From assembly GCA_032622095.1 (NCBI GenBank), contig CP136064.1:1984001-2048000 (forward strand): a stretch of 64,000 nucleotides of DNA, read 5' to 3'. Each line of letters opens with the position of its first letter. Within the stretch, counting starts at the first letter, position 1. This stretch comes from Siphonodentalium dalli (Eukaryota; Mollusca; Scaphopoda; Gadilida; Siphonodentaliidae). A model generated the notes under the pieces. It made no database searches and had not been told where the DNA came from. It saw only the letters and a list, made by a program, of their open reading frames with translations. Positions 50,467 to 62,603 of this stretch are shown here, in pieces. The translations under genes and the position numbers were made by a program.

Positions 50467-53400
50467 ATGGTGGAGTACGGTTGGATATTTTCAATTTGGC
50501 GCATGTTTCTCCATACCGCGCCATGTCAAATCTGGCCATATCCGAATCGGGTTGTCATTTACAATGTCTACAGAAAACAAATATCTTCATGTTGGAATGC
50601 AAATGTATGTTTAAAGGAACAGATGTATCTCAACTTAAAGGGACATAAGTAACACAGTCACCAACTTTAAGGGGTATCTGCTATAGACTGGTTCCATGGT
50701 GGAGTACAGTTGGATATTTTCAATTTGGCGCATGCTTCTCCATACCGCGCCATGTCAAATCTGGCCATATCCGAATCGGGTTGTCATTTACAATGACTGC
50801 AGAAAATATATATCTTCATGTTGGAATGCAAATGTATGTTTAAATAAACAGATGTATCTCAACTTAAAGGGACATAACTAACACAGTCACCAACTTTAAG
50901 GGGTATCTGCTATAGACTGGTTACATGGTGGAGTACGGTTGGATTTTTTCAATTTTGCGCATGTTTCTCCATACCGCGCCATGTCAAATCTGGCCATATC
51001 CGAATCGGGTTGTCATTTACAATGACTGCAGAAAATAAATATCTTCATGTTGGAATGCAAAGGTATGTTTAAAGGAACAGATGTATCTCAACTTAAAGGG
51101 ACATAAGTAACACAGTCACCAACTTTAAGGGGTGTCTGATATAGACTGGTTCCATGGTGGAGTACGGTTGGATATTTTCAATTTGGCGCATGTTTCTCCA
51201 TACCGCGCCATGTCAATTCTGGCCATATCCGAATCGGGTTGTCATTTACAATGACTACAGAAAATAAATATCTTCATGTTGGAATGCAAATGTATGTTTA
51301 AAGGAACAGATGTATCTCAACTTAAAGGGACATAAGTAACACAGTCACCAACTTTAAGGGGTATCTGCTATAGACTGGTTCCATGGTGGAGTACGGTTGG
51401 ATATTTTCAATTTGGCGCATGTTTCTCCATACCGCGCCATGTCAAATCTGGCCATATCCGAATCGGGTTGTCATTTACAATGACTGCAGAAAATAAATAT
51501 CTTCATGTTGGAATGCAAATGTATGTTTAAAGGAACAGATGTATCTCAACTTAAAGGGACATAAGTAACACAGTCACCAACTTTAAGGGGTGTCTGATAT
51601 AGACTGGTTCCATGGTGGAGTACGGTTGGATATTTTCAATTTGGCGCATGTTTCTCCATACCGCGCCATGTCAATTCTGGCCATATCCGAATCGGGTTGT
51701 CATTTACAATGACTACAGAAAATAAATATCTTCATGTTGGAATGCAAATGTATGTTTGAAGGAACAGATGTATCTCAACTTAAAGGGACATAAGTAACAC
51801 AGTCACCAACTTTAAGGGGTGTCTGCTATAGACTGGTTCCATGGTGGAGTACGGTTGGATATTTTCAATTTGGCGCATGTTTCTCCATACCGCGCCATGT
51901 CAAATCTGGCCATATCCGAATCGGGTTGTCATTTACAATGACTACAGAAAATAAATATCTTCATGTTGGAATGCAAATGTATGTTTAAAGGAACAGATGT
52001 ATCTCAACTTAAAGGGACATAAATAACACAATCACCAACTTTAAGGGGTATCTGCTATAGACTGGTTCCATGATGGAGTACTGTTGGATATTTTCAATTT
52101 GGCGCATGTTTTTCCATACCGCGCCATGTCAAATCTGGCCATATCCGAATCGGGTTGTCATTTACAATGACTGCAGAAAATATATATCTTCATGTTGGAA
52201 TGCAAATGTATGTTTAAATGAACAGATGTATCTCAACTTAAAGGGACATAACTAACACAGTCACCAACTTTAAGGGGTATCGGCTATAGACTGGTTACAT
52301 GGTGGAGTACGGTTGGATATTTTCAATTTTGCGCATGTTTCTCCATACCGCGCCATGTCAAATCTGGCCATATCCGAATCGGGTTGTCATTTACAATGAC
52401 TGCAGAAAATAAATATCTTCATGTTGGAATGCAAAGGTATGTTTAAAGGAACAGATGTATCTCAACTTAAAGGGACATAAGTAACACAGTCACCAACTTT
52501 AAGGGGTGTCTGATATAGACTGGTTCCATGGTGGAGTACGGTTGGATATTTTCAATTTGGCGCATGTTTCTCCATACCGCGCCATGTCAAATCTGGCCAT
52601 ATCCGAATCGGGTTGTCATTTACAATGACTACAGAAAATAAATATCTTCATGTTGGAATGCAAATGTATGTTTAAAGGAACAGATGTATCTCAACTTAAA
52701 GGGACATAAATAACACAATCACCAACTTTAAGGGGTATCTGCTATAGACTGGTTCCATGATGGAGTACTGTTGGATATTTTCAATTTGGCGCATGTTTTT
52801 CCATACCGCGCCATGTCAAATCTGGCCATATCCGAATCGGGTTGTCATTTACAATGACTGCAGAAAATATATATCTTCATGTTGGAATGCAAATGTATGT
52901 TTAAATGAACAGATGTATCTCAACTTAAAGGGACATAACTAACACAGTCACCAACTTTAAGGGGTATCTGCTATAGACTGGTTACATGGTGGAGTACGGT
53001 TGGATTTTTTCAATTTTGCGCATGTTTCTCCATACCGCGCCATGTCAAATCTGGCCATATCCGAATCGGGTTGTCATTTACAATGACTGCAGAAAATAAA
53101 TATCTTCATGTTGGAATGCAAAGGTATGTTTAAAGGAACAGATGTATCTCAACTTAAAGGGACATAAGTAACACAGTCACCAACTTTAAGGGGTGTCTGA
53201 TATAGACTGGTTCCATGGTGGAGTACGGTTGGATATTTTCAATTTGGCGCATGTTTCTCCATACCGCGCCATGTCAATTCTGGCCATATCCGAATCGGGT
53301 TGTCATTTACAATGACTACAGAAAATAAATATCTTCATGTTGGAATGCAAATGTATGTTTAAAGGAACAGATGTATCTCAACTTAAAGGGACATAAGTAA

Positions 53401-54359
53401 CACAGTCACCAACTTTAAGGGGTATCTGCTATAGACTGGTTCCATGGTGGAGTACGGTTGGATATTTTCAATTTGGCGCATGTTTCTCCATACCGCGCCA
53501 TGTCAAATCTGGCCATATCCGAATCGGGTTGTCATTTACAATGACTGCAGAAAATAAATATCTTCATGTTGGAATGCAAATGTATGTTTAAAGGAACAGA
53601 TGTATCTCAACTTAAAGGGACATAAGTAACACAGTCACCAACTTTAAGGGGTGTCTGATATAGACTGGTTCCATGGTGGAGTACGGTTGGATATTTTCAA
53701 TTTGGCGCATGTTTCTCCATACCGCGCCATGTCAATTCTGGCCATATCCGAATCGGGTTGTCATTTACAATGACTACAGAAAATAAATATCTTCATGTTG
53801 GAATGCAAATGTATGTTTGAAGGAACAGATGTATCTCAACTTAAAGGGACATAAGTAACACAGTCACCAACTTTAAGGGGTGTCTGCTATAGACTGGTTC
53901 CATGGTGGAGTACGGTTGGATATTTTCAATTTGGCGCATGTTTCTCCATACCGCGCCATGTCAAATCTGGCCATATCCGAATCGGGTTGTCATTTACAAT
54001 GACTACAGAAAATAAATATCTTCATGTTGGAATGCAAATGTATGTTTAAAGGAACAGATGTATCTCAACTTAAAGGGACATAAATAACACAATCACCAAC
54101 TTTAAGGGGTATCTGCTATAGACTGGTTCCATGATGGAGTACTGTTGGATATTTTCAATTTGGCGCATGTTTTTCCATACCGCGCCATGTCAAATCTGGC
54201 CATATCCGAATCGAGTTGTCATTTACAATGACTACAGAAAATAGATATCTTCTTGTTGGAATGCAAAAGTATGTTTAAAGGAACAGATGTAACTCAACTT
54301 AAAGGGACATAAGTAACACAGTCACCAACTTTAAGGGGTATCTGATTTAGACTGGTTCC
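50467..54359 (+). repeat. HOR unit, 17 monomers: A B2 C2 E D E F Q C2 L Q C2 E D E F G
   Basis: 3893 bp, the longest A-to-A interval. C2-E-D-E-F occurs twice, at 50925 and 52986, both with GGATTTTTTC. Q at 52070 and 52757 has CCATGATGG and an ACTG/TTTTTCC head on a B2 tail (TTTAAATGAAC). The E monomers at 51612 and 53673 have TTTGAAGG. G at 54131 has ATGATGG. Confidence 0.9.
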
Positions 54360-56878
54360 ATGGTGGAGTACGGTTGGATATTTTCAATTTGGCGCATGTT
54401 TCTCCATACCGCGCCATGTCAAATCTGGCCATATCCGAATCGGGTTGTCATTTACAATGTCTACAGAAAACAAATATCTTCATGTTGGAATGCAAATGTA
54501 TGTTTAAAGGAACAGATGTATCTCAACTTAAAGGAACATAAGTAACACAGTCACCAACTTTAAGGGGTATCTGCTATAGACTGGTTCCATGGTGGAGTAC
54601 GGTTGGATATTTTCAATTTGGCGCATGTTTCTCCATACCGCGCCATGTCAAATCTGGCCATATCCGAATCCGGTTGTCATTTACAATGACTGCAGAAAAT
54701 ATATATCTTCATGTTGGAATGCAAATGTATGTTTAAAGGAACAGATGTATCTCAACTTAAAGGGACATAACTAACACAGCCACCAACTTTAAGGGGTATC
54801 TGCTATAGACTGGTTACATGGTGGAGTACGGTTGGATATTTTCAATTTTGCGCATGTTTCTCCATACCGCGCCATGTCAAATCTGGCCATATCCGAATCG
54901 GGTTGTCATTTACAATGACTGCAGAAAATAAATATCTTCATGTTGGAATGCAAAGGTATGTTTAAAGGAACAGATGTATCTCAACTTAAAGGGTCATAAG
55001 TAACACATTCACCAACTTTAAGGGGTATCTGCTATAGACTGGTTACATGGTGGAGTACGGTTGGATATTTTCAATTTTGCGCATGTTTCTCCATACCGCG
55101 CCATGTCAAATCTGGCCATAACCGAATCGGGTTGTCATTTACAATGACTGCAGAAAATAAATATCTTCATGTTGGAATGCAAAGGTATGTTTAAAGGAAC
55201 AGACGTATCTCAACTTAAAGGGACATAAGTAACACAGTCACCAACTTAAAGAGGTGTCTGATTTAGACTGGTTCCATGGTGGAGTACAGTTGGATATTTT
55301 CTATTTGGCGCATGTTTCTCCATACCGCGCCATGTCAATTCTGGCCATATCCGAATCGGGTTGTCATTTACAATGACTACAGAAAATAAATATCTTCATG
55401 TTGGAATGCAAATGTATGTTTAAAGGAACAGATGTATCTCAACTTAAAGGGACATAAGTAACACAGTCACCAACTTTAAGGGGTGTCTGCTATAGACTGG
55501 TTCCATGGTGGAGTACGGTTGGATATTTTCAATTTGGCGCATGTTTCCCCATACCGCGCCATGTCAAATCTGGCCATATCCGAATCGGGTTGTCATTTAC
55601 AATGACTACAGAAAATAAATATCTTCATGTTGGAATGCAAATGTATGTTTAAAGGAACAGATGTATCTCAACTTAAAGGGACATAAATAACACAATCACC
55701 AACTTTAAGGGGTATCTGCTATAGACTGGTTCCATGGTGGAGTACTGTTGGATATTTTCAATTTGGCGCATGTTTTTCCATACCGCGCCATGTCAAATCT
55801 GGCCATATCCGAATCGGGTTGTCATTTACAATGACTACAGAAAATAGATATCTTCTTGTTGGAATGCAAATGTATGTTTAAAGGAACAGATGTATCTCAA
55901 CTTAAAGGGACATAAGTAACACAGTCACCAACTTTAAGGGGTATCTGCTATAGACTGGTTCCATGGTGGAGTACGGTTGGATATTTTCAATTTGGCGCAT
56001 GTTTCTCCATACCGCGCCATGTCAAATCTGGCCATATCCGAATCGGGTTGTCATTTACAATGACTGCAGAAAATAAATATCTTCATGTTGGAATGCAAAT
56101 GTATGTTTAAAGGAACAGATGTATCTCAACTTAAAGGGACATAAGTAACACAGTCACCAACTTTAAGGGGTGTCTGATATAGACTGGTTCCATGGTGGAG
56201 TACGGTTGGATATTTTCAATTTGGCGCATGTTTCTCCATACCGCGCCATGTCAATTCTGGCCATATCCGAATCGGGTTGTCATTTACAATGACTACAGAA
56301 AATAAATATCTTCATGTTGGAATGCAAATGTATGTTTGAAGGAACAGATGTATCTCAACTTAAAGGGACATAAGTAACACAGTCACCAACTTTAAGGGGT
56401 GTCTGCTATAGACTGGTTCCATGGTGGAGTACGGTTGGATATTTTCAATTTGGCGCATGTTTCTCCATACCGCGCCATGTCAAATCTGGCCATATCCGAA
56501 TCGGGTTGTCATTTACAATGACTACAGAAAATAAATATCTTCATGTTGGAATGCAAATGTATGTTTAAAGGAACAGATGTATCTCAACTTAAAGGGACAT
56601 AAATAACACAATCACCAACTTTAAGGGGTATCTGCTATAGACTGGTTCCATGATGGAGTACTGTTGGATATTTTCAATTTGGCGCATGTTTTTCCATACC
56701 GCGCCATGTCAAATCTGGCCATATCCGAATCGAGTTGTCATTTACAATGACTACAGAAAATAGATATCTTCTTGTTGGAATGCAAAAGTATGTTTAAAGG
56801 AACAGATGTAACTCAACTTAAAGGGACATAAGTAACACAGTCACCAACTTTAAGGGGTATCTGATTTAGACTGGTTCC
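54360..56878 (+). repeat. HOR unit, 11 monomers: A B C2 C2 H F2 K D E F G
   Basis: 2519 bp. B at 54589 has AATCCGG and an ACAGCCACC tail. C2 at 54818 has GGGTCATAAG. C2 at 55047 has CATAACCG and AGACGTATC. H at 55276 combines ACAG, T27 and T64, and is preceded by CAACTTAAAGAGG. The K at 55734 ends in GCTATAG and leads to D-E-F-G. Confidence 0.9.
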
Positions 56879-58481
56879 ATGGTGGAGTACGGTTGGATAT
56901 TTTCAATTTGGCGCATGTTTCTCCATACCGCGCCATGTCAAATCTGGCCATATCCGAATCGGGTTGTCATTTACAATGTCTACAGAAAACAAATATCTTC
57001 ATGTTGGAATGCAAATGTATGTTTAAAGGAACAGATGTATCTCAACTTAAAGGAACATAAGTAACACAGTCACCAACTTTAAGGGGTATCTGCTATAGAC
57101 TGGTTCCATGGTGGAGTACGGTTGGATATTTTCAATTTGGCGCATGTTTCTCCATACCGCGCCATGTCAAATCTGGCCATATCCGAATCCGGTTGTCATT
57201 TACAATGACTGCAGAAAATATATATCTTCATGTTGGAATGCAAATGTATGTTTAAAGGAACAGATGTATCTCAACTTAAAGGGACATAACTAACACAGCC
57301 ACCAACTTTAAGGGGTATCTGCTATAGACTGGTTACATGGTGGAGTACGGTTGGATATTTTCAATTTTGCGCATGTTTCTCCATACCGCGCCATGTCAAA
57401 TCTGGCCATATCCGAATCGGGTTGTCATTTACAATGACTGCAGAAAATAAATATCTTCATGTTGGAATGCAAAGGTATGTTTAAAGGAACAGATGTATCT
57501 CAACTTAAAGGGTCATAAGTAACACATTCACCAACTTTAAGGGGTATCTGCTATAGACTGGTTACATGGTGGAGTACGGTTGGATATTTTCAATTTTGCG
57601 CATGTTTCTCCATACCGCGCCATGTCAAATCTGGCCATAACCGAATCGGGTTGTCATTTACAATGACTGCAGAAAATAAATATCTTCATGTTGGAATGCA
57701 AAGGTATGTTTAAAGGAACAGACGTATCTCAACTTAAAGGGACATAAGTAACACAGTCACCAACTTAAAGAGGTGTCTGATTTAGACTGGTTCCATGGTG
57801 GAGTACAGTTGGATATTTTCTATTTGGCGCATGTTTCTCCATACCGCGCCATGTCAATTCTGGCCATATCCGAATCGGGTTGTCATTTACAATGACTACA
57901 GAAAATAAATATCTTCATGTTGGAATGCAAATGTATGTTTAAAGGAACAGATGTATCTCAACTTAAAGGGACATAAGTAACACAGTCACCAACTTTAAGG
58001 GGTGTCTGCTATAGACTGGTTCCATGGTGGAGTACGGTTGGATATTTTCAATTTGGCGCATGTTTCCCCATACCGCGCCATGTCAAATCTGGCCATATCC
58101 GAATCGGGTTGTCATTTACAATGACTACAGAAAATAAATATCTTCATGTTGGAATGCAAATGTATGTTTAAAGGAACAGATGTATCTCAACTTAAAGGGA
58201 CATAAATAACACAATCACCAACTTTAAGGGGTATCTGCTATAGACTGGTTCCATGGTGGAGTACTGTTGGATATTTTCAATTTGGCGCATGTTTTTCCAT
58301 ACCGCGCCATGTCAAATCTGGCCATATCCGAATCGGGTTGTCATTTACAATGACTACAGAAAATAGATATCTTCTTGTTGGAATTCAAATGTATGTTTAA
58401 AGGAACAGATGTATCTCAACTTAAAGGGACATAAGTAACACAGTCACCAACTTTAAGGGGTATCTGATTTAGACTGGTTCC
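56879..58481 (+). repeat. HOR unit, 7 monomers: A B C2 C2 H F2 K
   Basis: 1603 bp. It repeats 54360-55962 at a shift of 2519 bp (11 monomers) with all private bases shared. The K at 58253 has GAATTC instead of GAATGC and ends in GATTTAG, so it leads to A-L-M rather than to D. Confidence 0.92.
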
Positions 58482-59168
58482 ATGGTGGAGTACGGTTGGA
58501 TATTTTCAATTTGGCGCATGTTTCTCCATACCGCGCCATGTCAAATCTGGCCATATCCGAATCGGGTTGTCATTTACAATGTCTACAGAAAACAAATATC
58601 TTCATGTTGGAATGCAAATGTATGTTTAAAGGAACAGATGTATCTCAACTTAAAGGGACATAAGTAACACAGTCACCAACTTTAAGGGGTATCTGCTATA
58701 GACTGGTTCCATGGTGGAGTACGGTTGGATATTTTCAATTTGGCGCATGTTTCTCCATACCGCGCCATGTCAAATCTGGCCATATCCGAATCGGGTTGTC
58801 ATTTACAATGACTACAGAAAATAAAAATCTTCATGTTGGAATGCAAATGTATGTTTAAAGGAACAGATGTATCTCAACTTAAAGGGACATAAATAACACA
58901 ATCACCAACTTTAAGGGGTATCTGCTATAGACTGGTTCCATGGTGGAGTACTGTTGGATATTTTCAATTTGGCGCTTGTTTTTCCATACCGCGCCATGTC
59001 AAATCTGGCCATATCCGAATCGGGTTGTCATTTACAATGACTACAGAAAATAGATATCTTCTTGTTGGAATGCAATAGTATGTTTAAAGGAACAGATGTA
59101 ACTCAACTTAAAGGGACATAAGTAACACATTCACCAACTTTAAGGGGTATCTGATTTAGACTGGTTCC
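58482..59168 (+). repeat. HOR unit, 3 monomers: A L M (right lineage)
   Basis: 687 bp. L at 58711 has AAAAATC. M at 58940 has an intact GGGACATAAG. It is the partner of 49780 in the 8.7-kb duplication, without the CCGTGCC and GGCTCTTG changes found there. Confidence 0.92.
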
Positions 59169-62100
59169 ATGGTGGAGTACGGTTGGATATTTTCAATTTG
59201 GCGCATGTTTCTCCATACCGCGCCATGTCAAATCTGGCCATATCCGAATCGGGTTGTCATTTACAATGTCTACAGAAAACAAATATCTTCATGTTGGAAT
59301 GCAAATGTATGTTTAAAGGAACAGATGTATCTCAACTTAAAGGGACATAAGTAACACAGTCACCAACTTTAAGGGGTATCTGCTATAGACTGGTTCCATG
59401 GTGGAGTACAGTTGGATATTTTCAATTTGGCGCATGCTTCTCCATACCGCGCCATGTCAAATCTGGCCATATCCGAATCGGGTTGTCATTTACAATGACT
59501 GCAGAAAATATATATCTTCATGTTGGAATGCAAATGTATGTTTAAATAAACAGATGTATCTCAACTTAAAGGGACATAACTAACACAGTCACCAACTTTA
59601 AGGGGTATCTGCTATAGACTGGTTACATGGTGGAGTACGGTTGGATTTTTTCAATTTTGCGCATGTTTCTCCATACCGCGCCATGTCAAATCTGGCCATA
59701 TCCGAATCGGGTTGTCATTTACAATGACTGCAGAAAATAAATATCTTCATGTTGGAATGCAAATGTATGTTTAAAGGAACAGATGTATCTCAACTTAAAG
59801 GGACATAAGTAACACAGTCACCAACTTTAAGGGGTGTCTGATATAGACTGGTTCCATGGTGGAGTACGGTTGGATATTTTCAATTTGGCGCATGTTTCTC
59901 CATACCGCGCCATGTCAATTCTGGCCATATCCGAATCGGGTTGTCATTTACAATGACTACAGAAAATAAATATCTTCATGTTGGAATGCAAATGTATGTT
60001 TGAAGGAACAGATGTATCTCAACTTAAAGGGACATAAGTAACACAGTCACCAACTTTAAGGGGTGTCTGCTATAGACTGGTTCCATGGTGGAGTACGGTT
60101 GGATATTTTCAATTTGGCGCATGTTTCTCCATACCGCGCCATGTCAAATCTGGCCATATCCGAATCGGGTTGTCATTTACAATGACTACAGAAAATAAAT
60201 ATCTTCATGTTGGAATGCAAATGTATGTTTAAAGGAACAGATGTATCTCAACTTAAAGGGACATAAATAACACAATCACCAACTTTAAGGGGTATCTGCT
60301 ATAGACTGGTTCCATGATGGAGTACTGTTGGATATTTTCAATTTGGCGCATGTTTTTCCATACCGCGCCATGTCAAATCTGGCCATATCCGAATCGGGTT
60401 GTCATTTACAATGACTGCAGAAAATATATATCTTCATGTTGGAATGCAAATGTATGTTTAAATGAACAGATGTATCTCAACTTAAAGGGACATAACTAAC
60501 ACAGTCACCAACTTTAAGGGGTATCTGCTATAGACTGGTTACATGGTGGAGTACGGTTGGATATTTTCAATTTTGCGCATGTTTCTCCATACCGCGCCAT
60601 GTCAAATCTGGCCATATCCGAATCGGGTTGTCATTTACAATGACTGCAGAAAATAAATATCTTCATGTTGGAATGCAAAGGTATGTTTAAAGGAACAGAT
60701 GTATCTCAACTTAAAGGGACATAAGTAACACAGTCACCAACTTTAAGGGGTGTCTGATATAGACTGGTTCCATGGTGGAGTACGGTTGGATATTTTCAAT
60801 TTGGCGCATGTTTCTCCATACCGCGCCATGTCAAATCTGGCCATATCCGAATCGGGTTGTCATTTACAATGACTACAGAAAATAAATATCTTCATGTTGG
60901 AATGCAAATGTATGTTTAAAGGAACAGATGTATCTCAACTTAAAGGGACATAAATAACACAATCACCAACTTTAAGGGGTATCTGCTATAGACTGGTTCC
61001 ATGATGGAGTACTGTTGGATATTTTCAATTTGGCGCATGTTTTTCCATACCGCGCCATGTCAAATCTGGCCATATCCGAATCGGGTTGTCATTTACAATG
61101 ACTGCAGAAAATATATATCTTCATGTTGGAATGCAAATGTATGTTTAAATGAACAGATGTATCTCAACTTAAAGGGACATAACTAACACAGTCACCAACT
61201 TTAAGGGGTATCTGCTATAGACTGGTTACATGGTGGAGTACGGTTGGATTTTTTCAATTTTGCGCATGTTTCTCCATACCGCGCCATGTCAAATCTGGCC
61301 ATATCCGAATCGGGTTGTCATTTACAATGACTGCAGAAAATAAATATCTTCATGTTGGAATGCAAAGGTATGTTTAAAGGAACAGATGTATCTCAACTTA
61401 AAGGGACATAAGTAACACAGTCACCAACTTTAAGGGGTGTCTGATATAGACTGGTTCCATGGTGGAGTACGGTTGGATATTTTCAATTTGGCGCATGTTT
61501 CTCCATACCACGCCATGTCAATTCTGGCCATATCCGAATCGGGTTGTCATTTACAATGACTACAGAAAATAAATATCTTCATGTTGGAATGCAAATGTAT
61601 GTTTAAAGGAACAGATGTATCTCAACTTAAAGGGACATAAGTAACACAGTCACCAACTTTAAGGGGTATCTGCTATAGACTGGTTCCATGGTGGAGTACG
61701 GTTGGATATTTTCAATTTGGCGCATGTTTCTCCATACCGCGCCATGTCAAATCTGGCCATATCCGAATCGGGTTGTCATTTACAATGACTGCAGAAAATA
61801 AATATCTTCATGTTGGAATGCAAATGTATGTTTAAAGGAACAGATGTATCTCAACTTAAAGGGACATAAGTAACACAGTCACCAACTTTAAGGGGTGTCT
61901 GATATAGACTGGTTCCATGGTGGAGTACGGTTGGATATTTTCAATTTGGCGCATGTTTCTCCATACCGCGCCATGTCAATTCTGGCCATATCCGAATCGG
62001 GTTGTCATTTACAATGACTACAGAAAATAAATATCTTCATGTTGGAATGCAAATGTATGTTTGAAGGAACAGATGTATCTCAACTTAAAGGGACATAAGT

Positions 62101-62603
62101 AACACAGTCACCAACTTTAAGGGGTGTCTGCTATAGACTGGTTCCATGGTGGAGTACGGTTGGATATTTTCAATTTGGCGCATGTTTCTCCATACCGCGC
62201 CATGTCAAATCTGGCCATATCCGAATCGGGTTGTCATTTACAATGACTACAGAAAATAAATATCTTCATGTTGGAATGCAAATGTATGTTTAAAGGAACA
62301 GATGTATCTCAACTTAAAGGGACATAAATAACACAATCACCAACTTTAAGGGGTATCTGCTATAGACTGGTTCCATGATGGAGTACTGTTGGATATTTTC
62401 AATTTGGCGCATGTTTTTCCATACCGCGCCATGTCAAATCTGGCCATATCCGAATCGAGTTGTCATTTACAATGACTACAGAAAATAGATATCTTCTTGT
62501 TGGAATGCAAAAGTATGTTTAAAGGAACAGATGTAACTCAACTTAAAGGGACATAAGTAACACAGTCACCAACTTTAAGGGGTATCTGATTTAGACTGGT
62601 TCC
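59169..62603 (+). repeat. HOR unit, 15 monomers: A B2 C2 E F Q C2 L Q C2 E D E F G
   Basis: 3435 bp. A copy of the 17-monomer unit at 50467 minus one E-D pair. The C2 at 59627 has the GGATTTTTTC head but GCAAATG instead of GCAAAGG, so it is a C2/D hybrid. Q is at 60314 and 61001. The E at 61459 has CCACGCC. Confidence 0.92.

Larger units (their letters stand above)
49780..55504 (+). repeat. Large duplicated block, second copy at 58482-63748
   Basis: A-L-M, then A-B2-C2-...-G, then A-B-C2-C2-H recur with the same private bases (ATGATGG, GGATTTTTTC, TTTGAAGG, AATCCGG, AGACGTATC). The shift is 8702 bp (38 monomers) at the left end and 8244 bp (36 monomers) from 52070 on. The copy at 58482 therefore lacks two monomers (E-D) at 59659-59763. 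Few other differences are seen, for example TATCGGC before 52299 versus TATCTGC before 60543. Confidence 0.88.
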
